From: a virus
Reading direction: 5' to 3' (one strand)
DNA length: 55,102 bases
IMG/VR virus record: IMGVR_UViG_3300046723_000197
Location: 1 to 55,102 of that record
Shown here in pieces: positions 23,601 through 30,312 of this stretch. How positions within the stretch are numbered: the first letter of the stretch is position 1; each line of letters begins with the position of its first letter. The translations under genes were made by a program, and so were the position numbers. Below the pieces are notes generated by a model. That model saw only the letters and a program-made list of their open reading frames with translations. It was not told where the DNA came from and did not search any database.

Positions 23601-24664
23601 CCACCGCCCTGGACGCCACCACCTCCGTGCCTGGGCCAGCCCAGACACCGGCCTACCCGGGCGCGGTGTGGCGGCACTACTTCCAGCATCCACAGCAGGC
23701 GCTCCCGCCGGTTCCGGCGCCGATGGTCACCGCGAACGCTGGCCTCGCGTCCGCTACCGGTACCGCGCTCGGGCAGGACGCGGGCGCGAACATTGCCTTC
23801 GTCTCGCCGAACGCTGCGGTTGCCGCCGCCACTGGCGCCGCACAAAGCCCGAATCCCTCGGTCGCGCCCAATGCGGGCCTGGCGGCGGCAACGGGTGCAG
23901 CACAGAACGCTATTGCAAACGTCCAGCCAAATGCGGCCATGGCCCCCGCGACCGGTACCTCGCTGGGCAACGACACTGGGGCTAATGAGCCGGCGGTCAC
24001 GGTCAACGCCCAGACCGCTGCCGCCGTGGCGTCGGCGCTCGATGCGACCACCACGATCCCGGCGCCACCGCCGGCGGTCGCCGCCCCCGGCCGTATCTGG
24101 AAGCATTTCTTCCAGCACCCGCAGCAGCCTGTCCCACCAGCTCCGGTCATAGCCACCTTCGTCAACGCCAATGCTGGGCTCGCCTCCGCCACAGCGACGG
24201 CACTCGGGCAGGACACCGGGGCGAACATCGCGTTCGTCTCCCCGAACGGGGGCAATGCACCGGCTATCGGCACGGCTCCCGGCTTTGACAATGGGATAGA
24301 CAGCGCTTTCGTCTCCCCGAACGCCGGACTCGCCAGCGGGTCCGGCGCGGCGCTCGGGCCTAACCCGCAAGTCACCGTCAACGCGGGACTCGCCGCCGGC
24401 ACTGGCACGGCCCAGAATGTGACACCCTCGTCCGCGTCGGCCGCCGCTGCCACGCCGGCGCTGCCCGGCGGGACGTGGCGCAAGCATTTCCAGCACCCGC
24501 AGCAGTGGCGCCCATTCGTGCCGCAGCCGCCGCCGGCGCTGGTCCCGGCGACCGGCACGTCGTCTGTGTCTGACGTGAATACGGGGGTCGCCAGCGTCTC
24601 CGACCCGCGTAGTGGCCTGGCCACTGTCGGCGAGGGTGCCGGCGGCCTCGCCTCGGTAGGATAA
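20645..24664 (+). CDS. giant fibre-like protein with glycoside-hydrolase-like domain and seven HFQHPQQ motifs
   Basis: 1,339 residues. Residues 1-210 form a beta-rich domain like those of other tail proteins here. About 320-785 resembles DUF4038-type (apiosidase-like) TIM-barrel hydrolases (NWQGDMDAYFAARAVQGY, HVFWFFGDDDDGPND, LVSIEQF, FAWWALASGSRGFAAT). Seven copies of a W+KHFQHPQQ-type motif lie near residues 220, 276, 797, 907, 1007, 1150 and 1276. Between the later ones are Ala/Gly repeats such as NAGLASATGTALGQDTGAN. No signal peptide. A virion fibre or spike that degrades host surface glycan is inferred. The GH assignment is from motif style only. Confidence 0.65.
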   Translation: MAVAFDSVGPSSAGSGGASPRSYTHTTVAGGTTVVVGASLDGVAVGVTATCTIGGVSATSLGQVASGVGGTTGIVQAWYRTGVAAGANTIVVTCATAADVECGSMAYSGAGVPGAPFTAQSSGTSGTASVAVTSNTSGNMIAGFVACGDAVNSTTNTSRWINNFEGSAGQATGNAAGADAPATGSTVTMSWGINVTVWAVIAVEVLPSPVPPGTYARPGRTWLHYFRCPQFFNQQPPGPVAAQANPATATASGAALNATVVTVSAAAAPQFNPGKTWRKHFQWPQQQQLSGPPPLAWATAGLATATGTANGLKPYPAGLGGTGYNSWFTNQFGAPRLMVIEQAWSLPYNAGRWNSGNWQGDMDAYFAARAVQGYTAWYGVAWGQQHQEPTSLTFGRTWDGVYPLNINGTPGGIVTGAETVTLNDTFWQRIDYLFASARAQGIACFLNMGLSYDHSDTNGIWSHATNAQATAFGAALTARYPQATYPHVFWFFGDDDDGPNDSFYAAQLSGMQGAGDTRALVSIEQFTNTNCHIEFDNKTSFSGSFGAPNATYNWIYSYDAPYFGGEDSYSEGGTFTHIPAVYGDGVYYGDTGAGTIPNRAIRNFAWWALASGSRGFAATSGPSDIGTGPTQLWQWPSDAITRLTTDPNGTFTTSTVGTIASFFSGLTDWWKLIPDTGNVFITAGRGTRGTCDAPGGTFNFRNSSTYVAGSVTPAGTLAVIYCKAAMSITIDQTKLGAGYTATWVDPLSLATQAATPAATYNSTPLGNNSAGDPDWVLVLQGPPVTPAASAGYALPGLTWRKHFQHPQQFVPPAPAGAAATNANAGLASGTATALGQDNDATFDILISPNAGAAVATGASLGQDAGANIAAISPNAATGAGTGTARGFDTGDALPGVSYPPQRAQPSPVWLKFFHHEQQPVPPAPFNVYPAPALATATALGQDTGASIASVAPNAAVAPATGTSLGNDTGANEPAVTVNAGLAAGVATALDATTSVPGPAQTPAYPGAVWRHYFQHPQQALPPVPAPMVTANAGLASATGTALGQDAGANIAFVSPNAAVAAATGAAQSPNPSVAPNAGLAAATGAAQNAIANVQPNAAMAPATGTSLGNDTGANEPAVTVNAQTAAAVASALDATTTIPAPPPAVAAPGRIWKHFFQHPQQPVPPAPVIATFVNANAGLASATATALGQDTGANIAFVSPNGGNAPAIGTAPGFDNGIDSAFVSPNAGLASGSGAALGPNPQVTVNAGLAAGTGTAQNVTPSSASAAAATPALPGGTWRKHFQHPQQWRPFVPQPPPALVPATGTSSVSDVNTGVASVSDPRSGLATVGEGAGGLASVG

Positions 24665-24702
24665 GCCTCAGGCAGGCCGCGCTGACCCGAGGCGGCAGCC
24701 GC

Positions 24703-25647
24703 ATGGGCGCAACCGTGTTCTTCCAGAACCAGGCCGGGAACGACACCGCCACCCTGCAGATGATCTTCCAGGTCAGTAGCGTCAACGCCGACCCCACTGC
24801 CGTCTCCTGCGTGATCACCGACCCGACCGGCGTAGCCACCACCCACACCTTCGCCGGCGCGGCTCCCGCTGACATCAGCAAGCTGTCTACCGGCGTCTAC
24901 CAGCTGCTGATCGGCTCCACGATCGTCGGCATGTGGTCGTATGTGTGGATCGGCACCGGCACTGCCGCCGAAGTCGATGCGGGCACCTGGACGGTCAACC
25001 CGGCTTCCACGATCCACCAGTTCTACACCTCGGTGGAGGAGCTGAAGTCCCGTCTGAACATCACCGACACGGTGAGCGACTTCGAGCTGGAACTGGCCGT
25101 GCAGGCGGCGGCGAGGGCAGTCGAGAGCTACTGCGGCAGATTCTTCTACCAAATCGCCGAGACTCGCACCTACGTGCCCTACGACCTGTATGAGCTGCCC
25201 GTCGATGATCTCGTTTCGGTCACGTCGATGGCCACCGACCAGGACGGCGACGGCGTGTTCGAGCAGCCGTGGGTGGCTGGCACCGACTTCGAGCTTTCCT
25301 TCGGGATCTGGGAGTTCAACCAGAACGTCACCGGCGAGGCCCGCCCCTACACCCACATCCGGGCGATCAACGCGGTCGGCGGCGGCAAGTTCTTCCCCTA
25401 CACGTGGCCGTTCAGCCGGCTCGACCGCATCCAGATCGTTGGCGTGTGGGGCTGGCCAGCGGTGCCGTACCGGGTGAAGCAGGCCGCCCTCCAGATCGCC
25501 AGCGAACTGTTCAAGCTGAAAGACTCCCCGTTCGGCCTGGCTGGCACCTCCGAGTTCGGCATGGTCAGGCTGCCCCGGGGCGGCAACCCCTATGTGGCCA
25601 GCCTGCTCTGTGACTATGCCAGCCCGATGCGCAAGGTCGGTATGTGA
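24703..25647 (+). CDS. head-tail connector protein with N-terminal Ig-like domain
   Basis: 314 residues. About 1-105 form a beta sandwich (AVSCVITDPTGVATTHTF). From about 107 the sequence YTSVEELKSRLNITDT, followed by ELAVQAAARAVESYCGR, is the Gp6-like (HK97/SPP1) head-tail connector start, with KQAALQIASELFKL in the C-terminal helix. The connector joins the portal to the tail. Head-completion genes normally follow the capsid; here about 18 kb of glycan and fibre genes has been placed between them. Confidence 0.72.
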   Translation: MGATVFFQNQAGNDTATLQMIFQVSSVNADPTAVSCVITDPTGVATTHTFAGAAPADISKLSTGVYQLLIGSTIVGMWSYVWIGTGTAAEVDAGTWTVNPASTIHQFYTSVEELKSRLNITDTVSDFELELAVQAAARAVESYCGRFFYQIAETRTYVPYDLYELPVDDLVSVTSMATDQDGDGVFEQPWVAGTDFELSFGIWEFNQNVTGEARPYTHIRAINAVGGGKFFPYTWPFSRLDRIQIVGVWGWPAVPYRVKQAALQIASELFKLKDSPFGLAGTSEFGMVRLPRGGNPYVASLLCDYASPMRKVGM

Positions 25648-26099
25648 CCGCCTGGGCAGACCTGCGGGAGAAGGCGCTCTTCGGCCTCATCGACGGCCTG
25701 AACGGGGCGGTCGGCCTCGTCATCGGCCTGCTCCACTCCCACGCGGCGGCGTCGCTGATCTTCGTCGCCCTGCTCGCCCGCGCCGGATCGTCCTCAGTGT
25801 CGATGGCAGGCGCCCAGTATGAAGCCGACGACAGCACCCCCGACCAGGCCATCCGGTGGGGACGGGTCGCGGCGATGGGCGTCGGCTACCTGGTGTCGGC
25901 GCTCGTGCCCGGCATCGGGTTCGCGTACAGCACGCACCTCGGCGTGATCATTTTCGTCCCGGCCTGCATAATTATCCTGGCTGCCATCACCTGGACACGC
26001 GCCCGGAGCACCGGCTGGCTGAAAGCGGCGGTCACCACTGTCGTGATCTTCGCGCTCGCGGTCGGGGCGGGCCTGCTGGCCTCCCTGGTGGCCGGCTGA
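25644..26099 (+). CDS. VIT/CCC1-like multi-pass membrane protein
   Basis: 151 residues from GTG 25644, overlapping the connector stop. REKALFGLIDGLNGAVGLVIG resembles the first helix of VIT-family metal transporters (the xxFGxxDGL motif). It is followed by two or three further hydrophobic helices and a C-terminal pair (VGYLVSALVPGIGFAYS; FALAVGAGLLASLVAG). It is shorter than full VIT proteins (about 230) and lacks their cytosolic metal-binding helix bundle. It lies between connector and tail-completion genes. Transport is unproven; it could be a phage membrane protein with convergent features. Confidence 0.5.
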   Translation: MTAWADLREKALFGLIDGLNGAVGLVIGLLHSHAAASLIFVALLARAGSSSVSMAGAQYEADDSTPDQAIRWGRVAAMGVGYLVSALVPGIGFAYSTHLGVIIFVPACIIILAAITWTRARSTGWLKAAVTTVVIFALAVGAGLLASLVAG

Positions 26100-26111
26100 G
26101 AGGAGGCCCGG

Positions 26112-26399
26112 TTGCACCTGATTCTCAGGATTCTGGGTGTTGATGACCTCTCTGGCCCCTGGTACGGATTCTGGAGCGGGTTCGGCTCCGACCTGACCGA
26201 GTTTGCCCTCATCGGTGCCCTGCTCAGCATGGTCCGGGCGCATAATTGTGAAGTGCATGGCTGCTGGCGGGTCGGCCGTCACGTCACCGCCGCTGGGCAG
26301 CACGTGTGCCGCCGGCACCACCCGGATGGTCACCTGACCGAGGAGAGCGTCCGCGAGGCTCACCGGTTCTACCTGGGAAAGAGGCCCGGTCGTGGCTGA
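26112..26399 (+). CDS. small membrane-associated protein, actinophage type
   Basis: 95 residues from TTG 26112 with AGAGGAGG upstream. One hydrophobic helix (EFALIGALLSMVRAHN) is followed by a Cys/His-rich tail (CEVHGCWRVGRH, VCRRHHPDGHLT) that could bind a metal. Similar short proteins lie beside head-tail genes in actinobacterial phages; their function is unknown. Confidence 0.6.
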   Translation: MHLILRILGVDDLSGPWYGFWSGFGSDLTEFALIGALLSMVRAHNCEVHGCWRVGRHVTAAGQHVCRRHHPDGHLTEESVREAHRFYLGKRPGRG

Positions 26400-26802
26400 T
26401 CTGACTAGTGTCTGTAATGGGCTCGCCACCGCGCTCGGCACAATCCCCGGCCTGCGGGTCAGCTCGGGCTTCACGTCCCAGGTGAACCCGCCGATGGCGG
26501 TGGTCATGCCGCAGCCGTCCCAGTCGCTGCGGTTCGACACGATGGGCGGCGGGATCAGCTACCTGCTGCGGGTCGTGCTCCTCGCCCAGTACGCCCAGGA
26601 CTCCTCGTCGGTGAACCAGCTCAACTCCTACCTGGCGACCACCGGCCAGTTTTCGGTAGCGGCTACGATACTGGCCAACCCCCGGCTCGGCGGTGCGGCA
26701 GAATCGGTGAACATGGACTCAGTGAGGGGATACGGGCTGATGGAATGGGCTGGCCAGCAGTACCTCGGTGCCCAGATACTCGTTACGGTGCTGGCGACGT
26801 GA
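26392..26802 (+). CDS. probable tail completion/terminator protein
   Basis: 136 residues. The N-terminal helix DLTSVCNGLATALGTIPGLRV and the following strand region (PPMAVVMPQPSQSLRFDT, SYLLRVVLLAQ) match the layout of tail-terminator proteins that cap the tail at its head end. It is placed between the connector and the tail tube in gene order. Overlaps both neighbours by a few bases. Confidence 0.55.
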   Translation: MADLTSVCNGLATALGTIPGLRVSSGFTSQVNPPMAVVMPQPSQSLRFDTMGGGISYLLRVVLLAQYAQDSSSVNQLNSYLATTGQFSVAATILANPRLGGAAESVNMDSVRGYGLMEWAGQQYLGAQILVTVLAT

Positions 26803-27869
26803 AGATCCCCAGGCGGGTGCTTATAGTGCATCCCGGCCCGAACTTCTCCGTTTCCGACGTGTTCACCGGCTGGCAGGAAGCCTTCATCGAGGCAGGCATC
26901 GCCTGCCGGGACTACAACCTCGATGACCGGGTCGCCTTCCACGACTCGGCCTACCTGTTCACCGGCAACCACGACAAGGACGGCAACCCCCAGTTCAAGA
27001 AAGCCTTCCACGACAAGGCGGCAGTCATCGGGGTGTCCGCGAACGGGATCTACGCCACCTGTTTCCAGTGGTGGCCCGACGTGGTACTCATCGTCAGCGC
27101 GTTCTTCATCCCGACCGACTTCATGGATGTGATGCGCTCACGCGGCATCAAGGTCGTGCTCCTGTTCACCGAATCGCCGTATGAGGAGACCCGGCAGCTG
27201 GAACGTGCCCGCCACGCTGACCTGGTGCTGCTCAACGACCCGCTGCGGATCTCGATGTATGACGAGGCGGGCATCCCCGCCCTCTACATGCCGCACGCCT
27301 ACCGCCCCGGCCTGCACTACCCAGGGCCGGGCGAAGACCAGTTCATGACCGACTTCGCCTTCATCGGCACCATGTTCCCCTCCCGGCAGGAGTTCTTCTC
27401 CAAGATGGTGGCACTCGGCGCGTTCGACGGGCTTGATTGCACATTTGGTGGAAATTGGAACACGGTGAAAGAGTCCGACCCGCTGATGAAGCTGCTGTCG
27501 CATGAGCGGAACGAATGCGTGGACAACGCGCTCACCACCCGGATCTACAAGTCCGCCAAGGTCGGGCTCAACATGTACCGGCGCGAAGACGACGATGACA
27601 CCCATGAAGGCTGGTCGGCCAGTCCCCGTGAGATCGAGATGGCGGCGTGCGGACTGTTCTTCCTGCGCGAGTCCCGGCCCGAATCGGATGAATTGTTCCC
27701 AATGTTGCCTACCTTCGCCAGCCCGGAGGACGCGGCCGAGCAGTTGCGGTGGTGGCTCGACCACGACATCGAGCGGGGGATCGCCGCCATCCAGGCGCGG
27801 GCACGGATCAGGGACCGCACCTTCGCCGCCAACCTCAAGAAGCTGCTCCAGGCGCTGGATGAGCTGTAA
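26799..27869 (+). CDS. GT-B glycosyltransferase (CgeB-like, GT4)
   Basis: 356 residues from GTG 26799, which overlaps the upstream TGA. RVLIVHPGPNFSVSDVFTGW opens the first Rossmann domain and VVLLFTESPYEE and LVLLNDP follow. DFAFIGTMFPSRQEFFSKM is the CgeB/glycosyltransferase-family-1 motif at the start of the donor domain, and SPREIEMAACGLFFLRESRPE is the donor-binding region. Downstream of the stop is array 2. Like the other transferases here it is cytosolic and without an obvious acceptor. Confidence 0.78.
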   Translation: MKIPRRVLIVHPGPNFSVSDVFTGWQEAFIEAGIACRDYNLDDRVAFHDSAYLFTGNHDKDGNPQFKKAFHDKAAVIGVSANGIYATCFQWWPDVVLIVSAFFIPTDFMDVMRSRGIKVVLLFTESPYEETRQLERARHADLVLLNDPLRISMYDEAGIPALYMPHAYRPGLHYPGPGEDQFMTDFAFIGTMFPSRQEFFSKMVALGAFDGLDCTFGGNWNTVKESDPLMKLLSHERNECVDNALTTRIYKSAKVGLNMYRREDDDDTHEGWSASPREIEMAACGLFFLRESRPESDELFPMLPTFASPEDAAEQLRWWLDHDIERGIAAIQARARIRDRTFAANLKKLLQALDEL

Positions 27870-28490
27870 GCCGAGCCGAGCCCTGCCTTGCCCCGCCATG
27901 CCCTGACCCGCCGTGCCTTGCCCTGAGGTAGCCATGCCCAGCCGCGCCATGCCATGCCTTGCCGCACCCGGCCCTGCCATGCCGCGCCTTGAGGTAGCCC
28001 AGCCCGGCCCTGCCTGGCCAGGCCCAGCCGTGCCCAGCCATGCCTTGCCGCGCCCCGCCCTGAGGTAGCCCAGCCATGCCCCGCCCTGCCCCGCCATGCC
28101 GGGCCATGCCACGCCCAGCCATGCCTCGCCTCGCCTGGCCTTGCCGTGAGGTAGCCCAGCCACGCCCTGCCAAGCCGAGCCAAGCCCGGCCTTGCCACGC
28201 CGAGCCCTGCCCGGCCAAGCCCTGTCATGCCCTGAGGTAGCCCTGCCCAGCCCTGCCTTGCCCATCCTCGCCCTGCCATGCCGAGCCTTGAGGTAGCCCT
28301 GCCACGCCGAGCCTTGCCATGCCGCGCCCGGCCACGCCCTGCCTCGCCTCGCCCCGAGGTAGCCATGCCTAGCCGCGCCGGGCCATGCCAGGCCTGGCCC
28401 CGCCCGGCCCAGCCTTGCCGGGCCTCGCCCTGCCTTGAGGTAGCCCTGCCGCGCCGCGCCTTGCCCGGCCTCGCCTGGCCTGGCCCAGCC
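27870..28490 (-). repeat. GGCNN pentanucleotide array 2 (minus orientation)
   Basis: About 620 bases of NNGCC units on the plus strand (GGCNN on the minus). Eight punctuation elements TGAGGTAGCC (one with a C first) begin at 27924, 27990, 28061, 28147, 28233, 28289, 28355 and 28436. The intervals are 66, 71, 86, 86, 56, 66 and 81, every one 5n+1. The array fills the whole space between the stops of the convergent genes. Long overlapping frames across it have Gly-Ala-Arg-Trp repeats dictated by the unit and are not called as genes. Confidence 0.92.
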
Positions 28491-28494
28491 ATGA

Positions 28495-29070
28495 CTAGTC
28501 GTTTTCGAGCTTACGGAGCCGTTCCTTCAGGTCGGCTATCTCCTGCTCTGTGTGCTTCACTCGCGCACGGTCGTCTAGCCGCGCGTGCTTCAGCATGTTG
28601 ATCTGCTCGTCATGTTCGGCGAGCCGTTCAGCCTGCATCGACAGGATGGCCACAATATTGCTCATCCCACGGCGGACCTCTTGCACAAGCTGGCGCTCGG
28701 CGTTCGCCATGGATGAGGTGTCGATGGCCTCCACGACCGCGAGGCCCCGCCTCTCGGCCCGGCGTGCCCGCTTGCCGTAGCGGCGGCCCTTGTCGAGCAT
28801 CGCCTGGCCCTCGATGAGCTGGTAGCCGGCACCTCGTACCGCCCGCAGGCTGTACGAGTGCTCGCGCTCCAGCAGCCTGGCTCCAGCACCAACCGCCTGG
28901 TAGTAGGCGCTGTCCTGCCGGTCGATCTCAACCTCGGCGGATAGTTCGCTGTGCGGGATGACATCCTCGACCTTCAGGGTGCCTTCCTCGATCCGGCGCA
29001 CCAGGTATTCCATGATCACCTGACCGGCTGAGCGGCCATCGGCCCGCTTCGGGGCGAACTGGGCGTTCAA
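28495..29070 (-). CDS. coiled-coil protein with possible winged-helix N-terminus
   Basis: 191 residues. The middle part, LLEREHSYSLRAVRGAGYQLI, resembles the wing of OmpR-type DNA-binding domains but is not a firm match. Residues 85-110 are basic (KGRRYGKRARRAERRG), and 120-190 form a long helix, the end of which (HTEQEIADLKERLRKLEND) is a coiled coil. The start overlaps the upstream gene's stop. A DNA-associated role is possible. With its partner it forms the cassette enclosed by arrays 2 and 3. Confidence 0.6.
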   Translation of the reverse strand: MNAQFAPKRADGRSAGQVIMEYLVRRIEEGTLKVEDVIPHSELSAEVEIDRQDSAYYQAVGAGARLLEREHSYSLRAVRGAGYQLIEGQAMLDKGRRYGKRARRAERRGLAVVEAIDTSSMANAERQLVQEVRRGMSNIVAILSMQAERLAEHDEQINMLKHARLDDRARVKHTEQEIADLKERLRKLEND

Positions 29071-29666
29071 ATCTTCATCACCTCGGCCTCGAACCGGCCC
29101 CAGCCGTTGACCCGGTTGTCACCCAGGCCCTCAACCACACCGGAGGTGTGGACGATCTCCTCGAACTCATCGAAGTCGAGGAGGTTGGCCAGCAGCAGCC
29201 AGTCCACGGTCAGGCCCCAGGTGGGGAATGCTGGCCGGCATCGGGGGGTGCGCCCGCGCACCGCGACGATCGTCACGTCCTTGTACTTGCCGAGGGCGTA
29301 TAGCTCATCGGGGGTCTTGCCGTCGTCGGGGAACACCAGGGAGGCGTTCGGCTCAGCCGGGTCGGCGATGTTGAGCGCCCGGACGATGTCCTTGCCTTTG
29401 CGCGTGGCCTTCGCGGCTTCCTGGAAGCAGCGGCGGACGTTCATCTTCGGCACCACGATCCGGTCTTCGTGCATGTAGAGGCCGCCCAGGAATTCCAGGC
29501 GCTGGATTTCCCGCCGGTCGTCCTCTGTCTTGGTGCGCTTTTTCGTGATCTTGGCGATCTCCCGTGCCCAGTAGTTGTCTGGGTCGGCGAGCTGGACGTT
29601 GTGCTGTGCATACTGGGTCTGCCCGATCAGGCGCGTTCGCACCTTGACGGCGGTAGTTCCTGCCAT
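29067..29666 (-). CDS. conserved phage protein, possibly RAMP/ferredoxin-like
   Basis: 199 residues starting at ATG 29666 with GGAGGG upstream. The pattern YAREIAKITKKRTKTEDDRREIQ written over its helix, EFLGGLY, VRRCFQEAAKATRKG and a closing GLGDNRVNGWGRFEAEV is shared by a family found in actinophages and prophages. The terminal GLGDxRxxGxGRF is like a glycine-rich loop of RAMP folds; that similarity is by eye. Function unknown. It has its own well-formed minus-strand promoter. Confidence 0.65.
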   Translation of the reverse strand: MAGTTAVKVRTRLIGQTQYAQHNVQLADPDNYWAREIAKITKKRTKTEDDRREIQRLEFLGGLYMHEDRIVVPKMNVRRCFQEAAKATRKGKDIVRALNIADPAEPNASLVFPDDGKTPDELYALGKYKDVTIVAVRGRTPRCRPAFPTWGLTVDWLLLANLLDFDEFEEIVHTSGVVEGLGDNRVNGWGRFEAEVMKI

Positions 29667-29720
29667 GCGGCCCTCCTAGTTCCATATCCTCGGCGGGAAT
29701 CCCCAGCGAGGGTGAGCGCA

Positions 29721-29750
29721 AGACTATGTTTAAATCTGTGCTACAGTCAA
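29721..29750 (-). promoter_or_regulatory. sigma-70-type promoter for the two-gene cassette
   Basis: On the minus strand TTGACT (29750-29745) is followed by an 18-base spacer and TAGTCT (29726-29721). The leader of about 50 bases carries GGAGGG before ATG 29666. This is one of the two clearest promoters in the window, next to the low-GC edge of array 3. Confidence 0.75.
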
Positions 29751-29756
29751 ATCGCA

Positions 29757-30252
29757 TGGCTCGGCTGGGCGAGGCCAGGCGGGGCTTGGCGCGGCTAGGC
29801 TGGGCGGGGCCAGGCATGGCTACCTCAAGGCACGGCGTGGCTTGGCCCGGCGCGGCGAGGCCCGGCGCGGCTCGGCCCGGCGCGGCCCGGCAAGGCATGG
29901 CTACCTCAGGGCACGGCGGGGCATGGCCCGGCGTGGCTCGGCATGGCAGGGCCTGGCTCGGCATGGCAGGGCCTGGCTCGGCATGGCAGGGCCTGGCTCG
30001 GCATGGCCTGGCATGGCTACCTCAGGGCGGGGCATGGCTGGGCGCGGCGCGGCGGGGCAAGGTCTGGCCAGGCCGGGCACGGCAGGGCTACCTCAGGGCT
30101 AAGCGGGGCCAGGCGGGGCGCGGCTAGGCGGGGCGGGGCTCGGCCGGGCGCGGCCAGGCTTGGCGCGGCGCGGCACGGCAGGGCTACCTCAGGGCACGGC
30201 TCGGCTCGGCAAGGCCAGGCTGGGCCGGGCGGGGCATGGCTGGGCTACCTCA
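29757..30252 (+). repeat. GGCNN pentanucleotide array 3
   Basis: About 495 bases of GGCNN units with six GGCTACCTCA elements at 29818, 29899, 30015, 30086, 30182 and 30243. The intervals are 81, 116, 71, 96 and 61, all 5n+1. It is opposite in orientation to array 2. The final element abuts the 15-bp hairpin at 30253. It begins within a few bases of the divergent cassette promoter. Confidence 0.92.
29941..30000 (+). repeat. three exact 20-bp tandem copies inside array 3
   Basis: GCATGGCAGGGCCTGGCTCG is repeated three times without change. Twenty bases are four pentamers, so this is a recent duplication that kept the array's phase. Confidence 0.95.
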
Positions 30253-30294
30253 CCTGGCTGGGTTCCCGGTGTTTAGACTGGGAACCCAGCCAGG
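30253..30294 (+). terminator. 15-bp perfect hairpin at the end of array 3
   Basis: CCTGGCTGGGTTCCC (30253-30267) pairs with 30280-30294 around a 12-base loop, GGTGTTTAGACT. The loop holds a -10-like TAGACT, so the palindrome could be an operator over a promoter for the gene at 30313 as well as an RNA hairpin. No T-run follows. Confidence 0.65.
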
Positions 30295-30312
30295 CTCTGA
30301 GCGAGGTGCGCT

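Noticed and set aside
27138-28492. Long Gly/Ala/Arg/Trp-rich open frames on the minus strand across array 2
   Set aside because: GGCNN repeats contain few stops in any frame, so long frames are expected. The frames disagree with one another and have no ribosome sites or family similarity. Translation is not excluded but not supported.
29818-29827. CTACCTCA resembles the animal let-7 target site
   Set aside because: A chance short match in a bacterial virus; no biological link.
27870-30252. CRISPR array
   Set aside because: The constant element is only 10-11 bases, the intervening segments are repetitive and variable in length, and no cas gene is present.
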